A program made the translations under genes and the position numbers. The notes beneath the pieces are model-generated. The model saw only the letters and a list, made by a program, of their open reading frames with translations, was not told where the DNA came from and searched no databases. Shown in pieces: positions 54,408 through 63,998 of a stretch of DNA of 64,000 bases (its first letter is position 1; each line of letters begins with the position of its first letter). This DNA is from Fictibacillus nanhaiensis (lineage in GTDB: Bacteria > Bacillota > Bacilli > Bacillales > Fictibacillaceae), in assembly GCA_017052515.1 (NCBI GenBank), contig JAFHKR010000039.1:992001-1056000 (forward strand). The letters are read 5' to 3'.

Positions 54408-54965
54408 TTATGCGTTCAACTGTATTTCTCTTAACTTTTGACGTTGCTCATCCGGCCACCATGCTCCGCAATCATCAGAAACTACGCATACTGAACATTT
54501 TTCAAGATCATAAACCTTCATACCACTAATCGGTGGTGAATAGAGGTGAAGTGTGACAAGGTCACTATTTTCTTCAGCCTTCATCTTGTGAACCCCATGT
54601 TTAGGGGCGAACAAAACTTGGTCCTTGTCATGATTCTTTGTAAATAATTCGCGTGGTAATCCATTTTCTTCTAGCTCATAAACCGTATTCTTCGTTGAAC
54701 CATTCAGCACTTTAATCCACCCTTGTGAAGAACCGTGATCATGTGGTGCACACTCTAGTTGAGACCAATTCATGACTAATAACTCTACATCTTTGTTCTG
54801 ATATAAAAGCTTTCTGTAATAAGGTTTATTCTCTGAGGTTTTCAGTTCTGATTCCACGTCTTCGTATTCAATGTTTAACGACAAAAGGGCTGTCTTAAGA
54901 TCATCCTTTGTAGGATTGTTGTTGAGAGTATCCAGGATTCTCAATGATTTAGTTATTGTCTTCAA
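54408..54965 (-). CDS. Cysteine dioxygenase
   Basis: A 185-residue cupin enzyme that oxidises cysteine to cysteine sulfinate with non-heme iron. APHDHGSSQGWIKVL carries the first two iron ligands (His75, His77), and GVHKM the third (His126). YSPPISGMKVYD closes the cupin barrel. The start is TTG at 54965, 7 bp after AAGGAGG; the frame from 55019 runs through that site. It would drain excess cysteine, matching the strong sulfur theme of the window, but it is not in the S-box group. The closest Bacillus subtilis gene is yubC. Confidence 0.93.
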   Translation of the reverse strand: MKTITKSLRILDTLNNNPTKDDLKTALLSLNIEYEDVESELKTSENKPYYRKLLYQNKDVELLVMNWSQLECAPHDHGSSQGWIKVLNGSTKNTVYELEENGLPRELFTKNHDKDQVLFAPKHGVHKMKAEENSDLVTLHLYSPPISGMKVYDLEKCSVCVVSDDCGAWWPDEQRQKLREIQLNA

Positions 54966-55071
54966 CACGTTACCTCCTTCTATAGTCGTAAAATGAATGA
55001 AGTGGAGTACCACTTTCATTGTATGAACAAGTACTCGTCACTTATGTAGATAAAAGATTATGGTTCACCCA

Positions 55072-55105
55072 AATAAAAAACCGCCTAGCTACAGCTAAAC
55101 GGTTA
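55072..55105 (-). terminator. Intrinsic terminator of the amidase gene
   Basis: On the minus strand AACCGTTTAGC pairs with GCTAGGCGGTT (two wobbles), followed by TTTTTT. Confidence 0.85.
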
Positions 55106-56614
55106 ATGTATCGTAGTTTTTTTAAACAAAGGATTTTGACGTACGTCCACCCAAAGATCAGTTTGTTCAAGTTCTCCAGCTAATTGCAGCAACAAACTCT
55201 CCTGTCCTCTAGCCGCTATGAACTGAACTCCGATCGGTAACCCTCCTTCTGTAAGGTGAAGTGGAACAGACATAGCAGGTTGTCCAGTTAGATTTGCTAA
55301 CTGTGTAAAAGGTGTTCGAGCGAGATTTTTCCGAGCAATTTGATCGACGATTCCTGCTTTCTTTAAAACCTTTCCTAGTCCGAACTGACCTACAGTACGA
55401 ATAAGAATTTGTTCGGAAGCGGTTGGCTGAAGCTCTCCAATCATTGCCGAAGGAAAGGCGGTGGTTGGTGTGAGATAAAGATCATACGTTTCATGAAAGG
55501 TCTCCATCTGTGAAGCTGCCTTATCCCATTCTCTTATACTAAGTACAAATTCTTCTGCAGAAGTTGCTTTTCCCAGCAAACCAAGTAACCACGTAGAAGG
55601 CTCCACATCTCTGAATGTCGCCCTCCGCCCCAAAATACTTTCAAGAGACGTTAAAGTTGCAGCGGTTTCCCCAAAGTACATCATAAGATAACTCTTCACT
55701 AACTTATGACCATCAACAGGAGCATCAACTTCTTCCAGATGATGCCCCATAGACTCTAATAATTTTGCAGATTTGATAACGGCATCTCGACATTCAGGAT
55801 GCACTTCAGTTTCTATGGGAGAAGAGATAGAATAAGCAATTCTCAACTTTCGATTTAAAGGAGTGGTAGCTGCATTAAGAAAACTGCCTTCAAATTTTGG
55901 TGTATGGAAGGCACCTGCTTTCTCATGACCTTGTAATTGATCAAGCATTGCTGCACTATCTCTAACCGTTCGAGTTATGACGTGTTCAGTTGAAGCCCCT
56001 TGCCATGAGCGGCCAAGATTTGGTCCGACTGGGGTCCTACCTCTTGTTGGTTTCAATCCAAACAAGCCACAATAAGATGCTGGAATTCGAATAGAACCTC
56101 CACCATCGTTTGCTCCTGCAAAAGGAACCATAAAAGAAGCGACTGCTGCAGCTGACCCTCCACTTGATCCCCCTGGCGTATGGTTCAAATTCCACGGATT
56201 TCGAGTGGGTCCATATTGAGCAGGTTCTGTGTAAGCGACTAACGCAAACTCCGGCACGTTTGTTTGTCCGAGAAATAAAATGCCTGCTTTTCGTAATCTT
56301 CTTACATATTCAGAATCCGTTTTTGCCCGGTAAGAAAGGAAAGCTTTCGAGCCTGCCGTAATCGGTTCTCCTTCCACCTCTTGCGAAATATTCTTCAACA
56401 GCGTTGGTACACCTGCAAACAAGCCATCTTGATCATTAGCCGCCATTATTCGCGCCTTTTCATACATCATGTTTATAACTGCATTGATTTTAGGATTTAG
56501 TGTATCAATCCTTTTAATGGAAGCTTCAACCAATTCAATAGGCTGAACTTCTTTCTTTTTAACCAACTCAGCAAGTCCTAATCCATCATAATCTTCGTAA
56601 TTGAATCCTATCAT
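55103..56614 (-). CDS. Amidase signature family hydrolase
   Basis: A 503-residue amidase of the GatA/FAAH fold. The triad is visible: Lys in TLLKNI, cis-Ser in [12 protein letters not shown] and nucleophile Ser in [27 protein letters not shown] and [22 protein letters not shown] are typical. Overall it resembles 6-aminohexanoate cyclic dimer hydrolase-like amidases (NylA) more than GatA, and no gatB or gatC lies nearby, so it is not the tRNA amidotransferase. CAGGAGTGG precedes the ATG. Its natural substrate is unknown. Confidence 0.92.
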   Translation of the reverse strand: MIGFNYEDYDGLGLAELVKKKEVQPIELVEASIKRIDTLNPKINAVINMMYEKARIMAANDQDGLFAGVPTLLKNISQEVEGEPITAGSKAFLSYRAKTDSEYVRRLRKAGILFLGQTNVPEFALVAYTEPAQYGPTRNPWNLNHTPGGSSGGSAAAVASFMVPFAGANDGGGSIRIPASYCGLFGLKPTRGRTPVGPNLGRSWQGASTEHVITRTVRDSAAMLDQLQGHEKAGAFHTPKFEGSFLNAATTPLNRKLRIAYSISSPIETEVHPECRDAVIKSAKLLESMGHHLEEVDAPVDGHKLVKSYLMMYFGETAATLTSLESILGRRATFRDVEPSTWLLGLLGKATSAEEFVLSIREWDKAASQMETFHETYDLYLTPTTAFPSAMIGELQPTASEQILIRTVGQFGLGKVLKKAGIVDQIARKNLARTPFTQLANLTGQPAMSVPLHLTEGGLPIGVQFIAARGQESLLLQLAGELEQTDLWVDVRQNPLFKKTTIH

Positions 56615-56703
56615 CTACTCCACTCCTGAACTTGAAATGAGTTTACTAGTATTTGAGCACAACAAGGAATTACAGTTGTCATGATTTTCGTTCATTACCT
56701 CTT

Positions 56704-56919
56704 TTAAAATTGCCTGTTATTAGCCATAATCAATTGTTCTGCCAACTCATTCTCACCGGCTCTTATTCGATTCAAAAACTTTTCAGCTTCTTTTCCTCGA
56801 AGGATTTTTATTTGTTTTCCGTAATAATCTAAAAATACGTTTTGATCTTTTGTTTCTCGGTAACTAAAAGGTTTTTCTTCTAATCGATTTCTTTTATCAA
56901 CATCTTCTATGGCCCTCAT
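56704..56919 (-). CDS. Small hypothetical protein
   Basis: A 71-residue charged soluble protein with DQNVFLDYYGKQIKILRGKEAEKFLNRI, a likely strand-strand-helix unit of a type common in small Bacillaceae proteins. I do not recognise the family. CAGGAG abuts the ATG very closely, so the start is uncertain. It stands alone between the amidase and EcsC-family genes with no obvious partner. Confidence 0.65.
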   Translation of the reverse strand: MRAIEDVDKRNRLEEKPFSYRETKDQNVFLDYYGKQIKILRGKEAEKFLNRIRAGENELAEQLIMANNRQF

Positions 56920-57043
56920 CTCCTGCTTACGTTCTAAAATTTATCTGTCTTCCTTATGTATTACATGTACTTTTCCACATACACGTTCATTAGTCCTTCT
57001 ATAAGAAAAAGCGTTTAATAAATGTGCATATGACTAGTCCGCT

Positions 57044-57077
57044 AAAAAACGACATCTCCTGTAGAAATGTCGTTTTC
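57044..57077 (-). terminator. Intrinsic terminator of the EcsC-family gene
   Basis: On the minus strand AAAACGACAT pairs with ATGTCGTTTT, followed by more T residues. Confidence 0.9.
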
Positions 57078-57085
57078 ATATTTTT

Positions 57086-57907
57086 TTACTCCGATTCTAT
57101 AGTAGGAATCGTATTACTTTTTAACCGTTCAACAATTCTTCTTTTTTGGTAAAGCATTGTTCCTGTTTCTGCAAGGTCATTGATCATGGATCGATTCGCA
57201 AATGCGCCAAAGATAATTCCTGCAATGGGTACCATCTGAAAAAGTTTTTTCCAACCAAATGACTCTGTAAATGTTAATGTGACTTCTCGCCAACCTTGTA
57301 TTTGAGAGATAACTTCTCTTGATTTCATCTTGTCATCACTGATTGCAGCCAGATCGTTTAGAATAGCTTCTTTCCCTACATAATCAGACGTAGAGAATTG
57401 AAGGCATTTTAAAATAAAAACTCGTTCTTCTTTATCTTTAGGATCATATCCATGTATGATTGCAATTTCTTGTAAAGTCTTTAGAGAGATTGCTAATATA
57501 GCAGGGATATCGATCGCTAATGTAAAGATACCACCAATCCCTGTACTGGCTCCTTGTAGTGTAGCAGCACTTTTTCGTTTGTTTGCTAGTTCTAAAGAAA
57601 CGTTCTTCATTTCTTCAACTGGTATTGTTTTAAAGTCTGCTAATTCATGAATCATTCTACCCGTTTGTTTTTCGTAGAACTGAAAAACAGATTCCTCTTT
57701 GGATAGATATTGACCGCCGTTTTGTATGTACCCGCCAATTTCATCGAGAAGTGTACCGATCTTATTTTGAATAAACTTTGGTGTCACTTTATCAAGCAGC
57801 TTGAACGGCAGCCGAGTAATACGCTCCCAGAACCACAAGCCTTTTTGATCTTTCTCCCATTTCTCGATCTGTTTTAGTTCATTTAATAAATACTCTTTTG
57901 ATTCCAT
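57086..57907 (-). CDS. EcsC family protein
   Basis: A 273-residue protein of the EcsC family (named after the third gene of the Bacillus ecs ABC-transporter locus). KLLDKVTPKFIQNKI and GIGGIFTLAIDIPAILAISLKTLQEIAIIHGYD are the recognisable parts; the middle segment is hydrophobic and probably lies in or on the membrane. No ecsA or ecsB genes are adjacent, so it is a stand-alone paralogue. Function is unknown. GAAGGACG precedes the ATG. Confidence 0.85.
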   Translation of the reverse strand: MESKEYLLNELKQIEKWEKDQKGLWFWERITRLPFKLLDKVTPKFIQNKIGTLLDEIGGYIQNGGQYLSKEESVFQFYEKQTGRMIHELADFKTIPVEEMKNVSLELANKRKSAATLQGASTGIGGIFTLAIDIPAILAISLKTLQEIAIIHGYDPKDKEERVFILKCLQFSTSDYVGKEAILNDLAAISDDKMKSREVISQIQGWREVTLTFTESFGWKKLFQMVPIAGIIFGAFANRSMINDLAETGTMLYQKRRIVERLKSNTIPTIESE

Positions 57908-57974
57908 CGTCCTTCATCCCATCTATATTTTCATACCCATTGTACGCTTTGTGCTGAATTTAGTTTCAACCTGT

Positions 57975-58011
57975 GAAAAACCGTCTAGAACCAGGTTCTA
58001 GACGGTTTTTC
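57975..58011. terminator. Intrinsic terminator after the YfkM gene
   Basis: GAAAAACCGTCTAGAACC and GGTTCTAGACGGTTTTTC form a perfect 18-bp stem with a one-base centre. It mainly serves the minus-strand gene that ends at 58021. Confidence 0.9.
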
Positions 58012-58020
58012 TATCAAAAG

Positions 58021-58536
58021 TTATTGTTGTAGCGTTTTTAAGGATTCGCGAATGAATGCTGGAATGTCTTCTGGTTGGCGACTTGTTACAAGATTACCCC
58101 CGCATACCACTACTTCTTCATCCTTAACTGTTGCTCCTGCATTCTTTAGATCAACATGAATGGATTTATACCCTGTAATGTGTCTACCATTGAGTACCTC
58201 AGCGGAAATTAACAGTTGCGGCCCGTGACAGATTGCAAAGACAGGCTTTCCTTCATCAGCAAAATGCTTTGTGAACTGTACGAATTGATCATCACCTCTT
58301 AAAATATCAGGAGAGAACCCACCAGGGATGAAGAGCGCGTCATAATCTTCAGGTGACACTTCTGAGATTGCAGCATTCGTAGTTACTTGTGCTTCCTTTT
58401 GCTTTCCTTCAAGTGTTGCTCCTTTTTCTGAGCCGATCACGGTTACTTCATGGCCAGCTTCACGAAATGCCTTTGCTGGATCCGTATATTCTACATCTTC
58501 AAACATGTTAGCGAGTACTGTTGCAATTTTAGCCAT
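58021..58536 (-). CDS. yfkM: DJ-1/PfpI family general stress protein (YfkM-like)
   Basis: A 171-residue cytoplasmic protein of the type 1 glutamine amidotransferase-like DJ-1/PfpI group. PVFAICHGPQLLI contains the nucleophile Cys103 next to His104, and DALFIPGGFSPD precedes it, with a Glu in FEDVEYTDP. Bacillus YfkM (general stress protein 18) is very similar. The group includes glyoxalase III, deglycase-like and protease activities; which applies is unknown. A ribosome binding site GAGGAGTGG lies upstream. No sigma-B promoter was clearly seen. Confidence 0.9.
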   Translation of the reverse strand: MAKIATVLANMFEDVEYTDPAKAFREAGHEVTVIGSEKGATLEGKQKEAQVTTNAAISEVSPEDYDALFIPGGFSPDILRGDDQFVQFTKHFADEGKPVFAICHGPQLLISAEVLNGRHITGYKSIHVDLKNAGATVKDEEVVVCGGNLVTSRQPEDIPAFIRESLKTLQQ

Positions 58537-58619
58537 TATTTAACCACTCCTCAATTTTTGTGTACATTTGTTGTATTACCATTGAGGAAGTAAATTAAAC
58601 CCTTTTTTAAGTTCATGTC

Positions 58620-59126
58620 TTAAAATAAAGATACGATATAGAGGTGAATCATCAAGACAGCCGCTATTAATCCCAGAAACGAAGCAATGTTTGTTTCGGT
58701 TTTAGATCCTGTTTTCGTGTAGAAAGGAAAACGAAATCGAATGGGCAGCGGATAAAGAAGCTGAATACCTCTAGATGTTGCAGCATCCAAAACCAGATGT
58801 GAAAGCACCCCTACCACTAAACCGATGCTTAAAGATTCTTCAAATTGCCAATCCATCCATTGTGGCAATAAAAATAGTAATAAAATCAAAACCCAACTAT
58901 GAGTGATCGTGCGATGACCAAATGTCTTAGAAATCGTTTTTGAAAGAAAAACCGTTTTCTTACCTAAATAGGATCCTGGATGGCAAAGGTCAGGAAGTAA
59001 ACTCCCTAGAACAGCCGCACCAAAAAAAGTCAGCTCATGCTGCAGAGTCTCCGGAGGCAAATCGGTAAATGCTTTATAAGCAGCCCCTGCTACAACGCCT
59101 CCAAGTAAATGTGTGTTGCTCTTCAT
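58620..59126 (-). CDS. YdjM-type membrane-bound metal-dependent hydrolase
   Basis: A 168-residue membrane protein of the YdjM/LexA-binding inner-membrane hydrolase family (DUF457). The metal-ligand pattern is visible: THLLGG at the start, LGSLLPDLCHPGS, FGHRTITHS and LSHLVLDAATSRG. Four to five hydrophobic helices are interspersed. In enterobacteria YdjM is damage-inducible, but no LexA box was seen before this gene. The ribosome binding site is weak. Function is unknown. Confidence 0.87.
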   Translation of the reverse strand: MKSNTHLLGGVVAGAAYKAFTDLPPETLQHELTFFGAAVLGSLLPDLCHPGSYLGKKTVFLSKTISKTFGHRTITHSWVLILLLFLLPQWMDWQFEESLSIGLVVGVLSHLVLDAATSRGIQLLYPLPIRFRFPFYTKTGSKTETNIASFLGLIAAVLMIHLYIVSLF

Positions 59127-59237
59127 GTTATGTATCTCTCATTTCTCTGGTTGTGTACTTTTCCAATTAATCTTTCCTTCTCTTTACAAACAAGTAATAG
59201 CTCTAATCGTTTTTATCTTTTATTCCTCATTGAAAAA

Positions 59238-59321
59238 GGTGATTGGAGTGTAAGGTGCGAGACTCCTGGGGGCTCACCGCACGCCCCCCGGAAAGCGAGC
59301 ATCCTGGAACTGAAATCAACC
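59238..59321. repeat. Dispersed GC-rich repeat, internally deleted copy (84 bp)
   Basis: It shares with 31848-31977 the left part (GATTGGAGTG, GCGAGACTCCTGGGGG) and the right part (CTCACCGCACGCCCCCCGG to AATCAAC), but lacks about 46 central bases that hold the inner hairpin. Same orientation as the first copy. It lies between ydjM-like and parC genes, outside any transcript leader. Confidence 0.85.
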
Positions 59322-59351
59322 ACTTTCGAGACTCCGAAGTTTTCAACCTTC

Positions 59352-59388
59352 AAAAAAAGAAGAAAAGAGCAGCAAACGCTACTCTTTT
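59352..59388 (-). terminator. Intrinsic terminator of parE-parC
   Basis: On the minus strand AAAAGAGTAGC pairs with GCTGCTCTTTT (one wobble), followed by CTTCTTTTTTT. Its stem overlaps the parC stop codon. Confidence 0.85.
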
Positions 59389-61823
59389 GATTGTTCAGTT
59401 GAAACCAATGATTTAATTCGAGTAATTGGACCGGTTTCCCCTGTATCCACAACGAAAGATCCATTATTATATCGATCAGCTGGCTTATAGTTCGCTGCTG
59501 CAATCGTTTCAACTCTTCCTGAACTTGTTTCTAAAACAAACTGTATATCATCGGCTGTAACTAACTTCATACCTACAATGCGATGAGGGTTCGATTTTAA
59601 TTCTCTTACCATCACAAGACCACGTTTAGCACGCGATGTTTTTTCAAATTCTGAAATCTTCATCTTTTTAAGCGCACCACGCTGTGTGGCAATAACAACT
59701 TGTGCTTTTTCTGGATCTTCTGGCAGCGCAAATCCGCTCACCACTTGGTCACCAGCTTTTAAGTTAATTCCTTTAACGCCAGAAGCTCTTTGTCCTACAA
59801 TTGAGATCTCTTCTTCAGCAAACCATAGTCCCAATCCAAAATGTGTCGTGATGAAAACATCTTGCTCTCCGTTCGTTAATGAAACGTCAACAACTTCATC
59901 ATCTGCTTTTAATTTAACGGCCATCAGTGGTCTGTTATATCGAGTGGCTTTATAAGACTTAAGTTCTGTTTTCTTAGCCATACCTTGCTTTGTAAAGAAG
60001 ATGAGGTATTGATTCTCTGCAAATTCTTTAATCGGGTATGCTTTGATCAACCTTTCATCCTTATCTAGTCCAACAAGACTTGCTAAGTGCTGCCCCATGT
60101 CTTTCCAGCGGATCTCAGGCATCTCATATACAGGCAGGTAAACGTAGTTACCTTTGTTCGTGAACATGAGAAGCGTTTCGGTTGTATTGAGCTGAGACGC
60201 CATGAGAAGTGAATCGGTATCTTTCATGCCTGGCGGTTCTCCGTTTGAAGCACTGTATGAACGAACACTAGAGCGTTTTACATATCCGTCCTCTGTAACA
60301 GTCACCATAACATCTTCAGACGGAATCATCACTTCCATGTCGATTTTGATCTCTTCAATTTCTGCTTCAATGATGGTACGGCGCGGATCTGCGTATTTCT
60401 TCTGAACCTCAGCCATCTCTTTTTTAATAACGTTAAACAGCTTTTTCTCACTGTCTAATAATGAACGAAGATACGTAATTTTTTTCGCTAGTTCCTCAGC
60501 TTCAGATTGAAGCGTCGTAATATCCGTATTCGTTAAACGATAAAGCTGTAACGTAACAATCGCTTCAGCTTGGGGTTCTGTAAATTGGAACTTTTCAATG
60601 ATGTTGTCTTTTGCATTTCGTTTATCTTTAGAAGCACGGATCGTTTCTATCACTTCGTCTAGGATAGAAATTGCTTTAATTAAACCTTCAACGATGTGTG
60701 AACGTTCTTCTGCTTTTCTTAGATCATATCGCGTTCGGCGAGTCAAAACTTCTTTTTGATGCTGAATGTAAGAATGAAGAATCGCCTTCAGACCCATTAG
60801 TTTCGGTGTCTTATTATGAATCGCTACCATGTTGTAGTTGTAAGAGACTTGAAGATCGGTATTTTTAAAGAAATAGTTTAGAATTCCTTCTGCATTCCCG
60901 TCCTTACGAAGCTCGATCACGATTCGTAAACCCGTGCGATCCGTCTCGTCTCGGATTTCAGCGATACCATCTACTTTTTTATCTAAACGCAACTCATCCA
61001 TGCGCTTAACGAGGTTCGCTTTGTTCACTTCAAAAGGAACTTCCGTTATGACAATCTGCTGACGACCGCCTTTTAAGCTCTCGATCTCCGTTTTTGCACG
61101 AATGACAAAGCGTCCTTTTCCTGTTTCAAAGGCCTTCTTAATGCCATCAAGACCTTGAACGATTCCTCCCGTTGGAAAATCAGGACCTTTAATCACAGTC
61201 ATTAATTCTTCAAGAGAAACATCGGGGTTATCGATCTGCATCGTTACCGCATCGATGACTTCACCAAGGTGATGAGGTGGAATATCAGTCGCATAACCTG
61301 CAGAGATACCTGTTGATCCATTGACTAATAGATTCGGATAACGACTTGGTAATACGACCGGCTCTTCGGTTGTATCATCAAAGTTTGGTGCGAATTCTAC
61401 GGTCTCTTTATCAATATCACGGAGCAGTTCAGAAGCGATTGCAGATAGCCTAGCTTCTGTATAACGCATGGCAGCTGCAGGGTCTCCATCAATGCTACCA
61501 TTGTTACCGTGCATTTGAATCAGGACATTTCTTACTTTCCAGTCCTGACTCATGCGAACCATTGCTTCATAAACGGAGGAATCACCATGTGGGTGATAGT
61601 TACCGATTACGTTACCGACCGTTTTTGCTGATTTTCTGTATGGTTTCTCGTTCGTGTTTCCTTCTGCGAACATCGCATATAAAATACGGCGCTGAACGGG
61701 CTTCAGGCCGTCTCTTGCATCAGGTAATGCACGCTCCTGAATGATGTATTTACTGTATCTTCCGAAGCGGTCGCCGATTACGTCTTCTAACGGCAGCTCT
61801 CTAAATTTCTCAAGCAGTGACAA
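59379..61823 (-). CDS. parC: DNA topoisomerase IV subunit A
   Basis: An 814-residue type IIA topoisomerase breakage-reunion subunit, needed to unlink daughter chromosomes. AAMRYTEARLS contains the active-site Tyr121; the quinolone-region residues lie in HPHGDSSVYEAMVRMSQDW. The C-terminal half is the DNA-wrapping propeller domain. The gyrase-specific GyrA box is not evident, and the gene follows parE by 13 bp, which supports ParC rather than GyrA. At HGDSSVYEA the usual sensitive-type Ser and Glu are present. Confidence 0.96.
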   Translation of the reverse strand: MSLLEKFRELPLEDVIGDRFGRYSKYIIQERALPDARDGLKPVQRRILYAMFAEGNTNEKPYRKSAKTVGNVIGNYHPHGDSSVYEAMVRMSQDWKVRNVLIQMHGNNGSIDGDPAAAMRYTEARLSAIASELLRDIDKETVEFAPNFDDTTEEPVVLPSRYPNLLVNGSTGISAGYATDIPPHHLGEVIDAVTMQIDNPDVSLEELMTVIKGPDFPTGGIVQGLDGIKKAFETGKGRFVIRAKTEIESLKGGRQQIVITEVPFEVNKANLVKRMDELRLDKKVDGIAEIRDETDRTGLRIVIELRKDGNAEGILNYFFKNTDLQVSYNYNMVAIHNKTPKLMGLKAILHSYIQHQKEVLTRRTRYDLRKAEERSHIVEGLIKAISILDEVIETIRASKDKRNAKDNIIEKFQFTEPQAEAIVTLQLYRLTNTDITTLQSEAEELAKKITYLRSLLDSEKKLFNVIKKEMAEVQKKYADPRRTIIEAEIEEIKIDMEVMIPSEDVMVTVTEDGYVKRSSVRSYSASNGEPPGMKDTDSLLMASQLNTTETLLMFTNKGNYVYLPVYEMPEIRWKDMGQHLASLVGLDKDERLIKAYPIKEFAENQYLIFFTKQGMAKKTELKSYKATRYNRPLMAVKLKADDEVVDVSLTNGEQDVFITTHFGLGLWFAEEEISIVGQRASGVKGINLKAGDQVVSGFALPEDPEKAQVVIATQRGALKKMKISEFEKTSRAKRGLVMVRELKSNPHRIVGMKLVTADDIQFVLETSSGRVETIAAANYKPADRYNNGSFVVDTGETGPITRIKSLVSTEQSKE

Positions 61824-61836
61824 TCTTTAAACCTCC

Positions 61837-63798
61837 TCAGAATGCTGACAAGTTCTCGTTATCTAGTATGTTAGTTTCTTCGTTTATGCCAAAAGCAACG
61901 TGTTCTTCGATCCACTTTCGTCGCGGCTCTACTTTATCTCCCATTAGGACAGATACACGTTTTTCAGCACGGGCTGCGTCATCAATTCTTACTCGGATCA
62001 ACGTGCGTGTGTCAGGATCCATAGTTGTTTCCCATAATTGATCAGCATTCATCTCACCTAGACCTTTATAGCGTTGAATGATGTAGCCTTTTCCGATCTT
62101 TTTCTGTGCTTCTCTAAGTTCGTCTTCATCCCAGGCATATTCAATGACTTCCTTCTTACCAGTCCCTTTACTTACTTTGTAAAGTGGAGGAAGTGCGATG
62201 AACACTTTTCCTTCTTCAATGAGCGGTTTCATGTAGCGATAGAAGAACGTCAGTAATAGAACTTGGATATGCGCTCCATCTGTATCTGCATCAGTCATGA
62301 TTACAATCTTATCGTAGTTCACATCTTTTAATGTGAAATCAGAGCCCACTCCAGCTCCAATCGCATGAATGATCGTGTTGATTTCTTCGTTCTTGAAGAT
62401 GTCAGCAAGCTTTGCTTTTTCTGTGTTGATAACTTTTCCTCGTAGCGGAAGGATCGCCTGAAATTTACGGTCACGTCCTTGCTTAGCAGAACCGCCAGCA
62501 GAATCACCTTCGACAAGGTAGAGTTCGTTTCGTTCAGGATTCTTTGATGTAGCTGGCGTTAACTTACCGCTTAACATAGAATCCTTACGTTTGTTCTTTT
62601 TACCGTTTCGAGCATCTTCGCGTGCTTTACGTGCTGCTTCTCGCGCTTGTGCGGCTTTAATACTTTTACGGATGAGCATTTCACTAATTGCAGGATTTTC
62701 CTCAAGAAAATAAGCTAACTTAACCGCTACTACGGTATCTACAGCAGAACGTGCTTCACTCGTTCCTAATTTACTTTTCGTTTGCCCTTCGAATTGCAGG
62801 AATTCTTCGGGAATACGAACAGAAACAACAGCTGTTAAACCTTCACGTATATCAGATCCATCTAAGTTCTTATCTTTTTCTTTTAACATGTTCGTTTTTC
62901 GAGCGTATTCGTTGATGCTTCGAGTAATCGCCGTTTTTGCACCTGATTCATGCGTTCCACCGTCTTTTGTGCGCACGTTGTTTACGAACGATAATACATT
63001 TTCTGCATATCCATCGTTGTACTGAAACGCAAAATCCACTTCGATCTCGTTTTGTATACCTTCAAAACTCACAACAGTGTGCAGAGAGTCTTTATCTTCA
63101 TTCAAGTATTTTACGAACGCTTCAAGACCTGTATCAAACTGAAACTCGTCTTTTTCACCGTTACGTGCATCTTCAAGTACGATCTTGATTCCTTTTAACA
63201 AGAAAGCTGCTTCTCGTAATCGTTCGCTTAATGTTTCATAGTTATAGTTGATCGTAGAAAACATGGTTGAGTCTGGTTTAAAATGGACGGTCGTTCCAGA
63301 CTTCCGGGTATTTCCGATCACTTCTAGTGTTGTTACAGGCTTTCCGCCATTCTCAAAACGTTGACGATACGTCTTGCCGTCACGGTGGATCGTTACTTCC
63401 AACCATTCAGATAAGGCGTTTACTACGGATGCCCCGACACCATGCAATCCTCCAGATGTTTTGTATCCGCCTTGACCGAACTTACCACCCGCGTGAAGAA
63501 CTGTAAAAATGATTTCAGGAGTTGGTTTTCCGAGTTTGTGCATACCTGTTGGCATTCCACGCCCATCATCGGATACCGAAACACTATTGTCTTTGTGAAT
63601 TTTCACGTGTATGTAATCACCGAATCCGCCTAAAGCTTCATCAACAGCGTTATCTACAATCTCATAAACGAGGTGATGCAATCCTCTAGCATCCGTACTT
63701 CCAATATACATACCTGGACGCTTTCGAACGGCTTCTAAACCTTCGAGCACCTGTATGGCATCATCGTTATACTCCATTAATGACTTATTACTAGCCAA
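61837..63798 (-). CDS. parE: DNA topoisomerase IV subunit B
   Basis: A 653-residue ATPase subunit of topoisomerase IV. GHKL-type ATP motifs are seen in YEIVDNAVDEALGG, DDGRGMPTGMH and GGLHGVGASVVNAL; the TOPRIM domain begins ELYLVEGDSAGGSAKQGRD and has DADTDGAHI; QRYKGLGEMNADQLWETTM closes it. Start is TTG at 63798 with AAAGGAGC upstream. Paired with parC, it is ParE rather than GyrB. A LexA-like box lies 45-59 bp upstream. Confidence 0.96.
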   Translation of the reverse strand: MASNKSLMEYNDDAIQVLEGLEAVRKRPGMYIGSTDARGLHHLVYEIVDNAVDEALGGFGDYIHVKIHKDNSVSVSDDGRGMPTGMHKLGKPTPEIIFTVLHAGGKFGQGGYKTSGGLHGVGASVVNALSEWLEVTIHRDGKTYRQRFENGGKPVTTLEVIGNTRKSGTTVHFKPDSTMFSTINYNYETLSERLREAAFLLKGIKIVLEDARNGEKDEFQFDTGLEAFVKYLNEDKDSLHTVVSFEGIQNEIEVDFAFQYNDGYAENVLSFVNNVRTKDGGTHESGAKTAITRSINEYARKTNMLKEKDKNLDGSDIREGLTAVVSVRIPEEFLQFEGQTKSKLGTSEARSAVDTVVAVKLAYFLEENPAISEMLIRKSIKAAQAREAARKAREDARNGKKNKRKDSMLSGKLTPATSKNPERNELYLVEGDSAGGSAKQGRDRKFQAILPLRGKVINTEKAKLADIFKNEEINTIIHAIGAGVGSDFTLKDVNYDKIVIMTDADTDGAHIQVLLLTFFYRYMKPLIEEGKVFIALPPLYKVSKGTGKKEVIEYAWDEDELREAQKKIGKGYIIQRYKGLGEMNADQLWETTMDPDTRTLIRVRIDDAARAEKRVSVLMGDKVEPRRKWIEEHVAFGINEETNILDNENLSAF

Positions 63799-63842
63799 GT
63801 TGTGTTGCTCCTTTCGCGTTGCTGCAGTACTACTATAATAGC

Positions 63843-63857
63843 AGAACGTTTGTTTCT
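63843..63857 (-). promoter_or_regulatory. LexA/DinR-like box and promoter of parE
   Basis: AGAACGTTTGTTTCT fits the nAACnnnnGTTn core of the Bacillus SOS operator. A -10-like TATTAT on the minus strand lies next to it (near 63835). In Bacillus subtilis parEC is listed, from memory, in the LexA regulon, which agrees. Confidence 0.6.
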
Positions 63858-63971
63858 ATACTACTGTTGTCTGTATATTCTCCTCTTATTTCTCGGTAAA
63901 TCGACTGAAAACCTTTAGTGTCGAAAAGAATATTTTTTAATAAAAAAGTGACATTTCTAGATAGCATGGGA

Positions 63972-63998
63972 AAACCACCCGTATGATTGCGGGTGGTT
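63972..63998. terminator. Hairpin at the window end, probable terminator
   Basis: AACCACCCG and CGGGTGGTT form a stem around TATGATTG. The sequence after it lies outside the window, so direction and T run cannot be judged. Confidence 0.5.

Noticed and set aside
55103-56614. Amidase considered as GatA of the tRNA amidotransferase
   Set aside because: No gatB or gatC nearby and the sequence is closer to NylA-like amidases.
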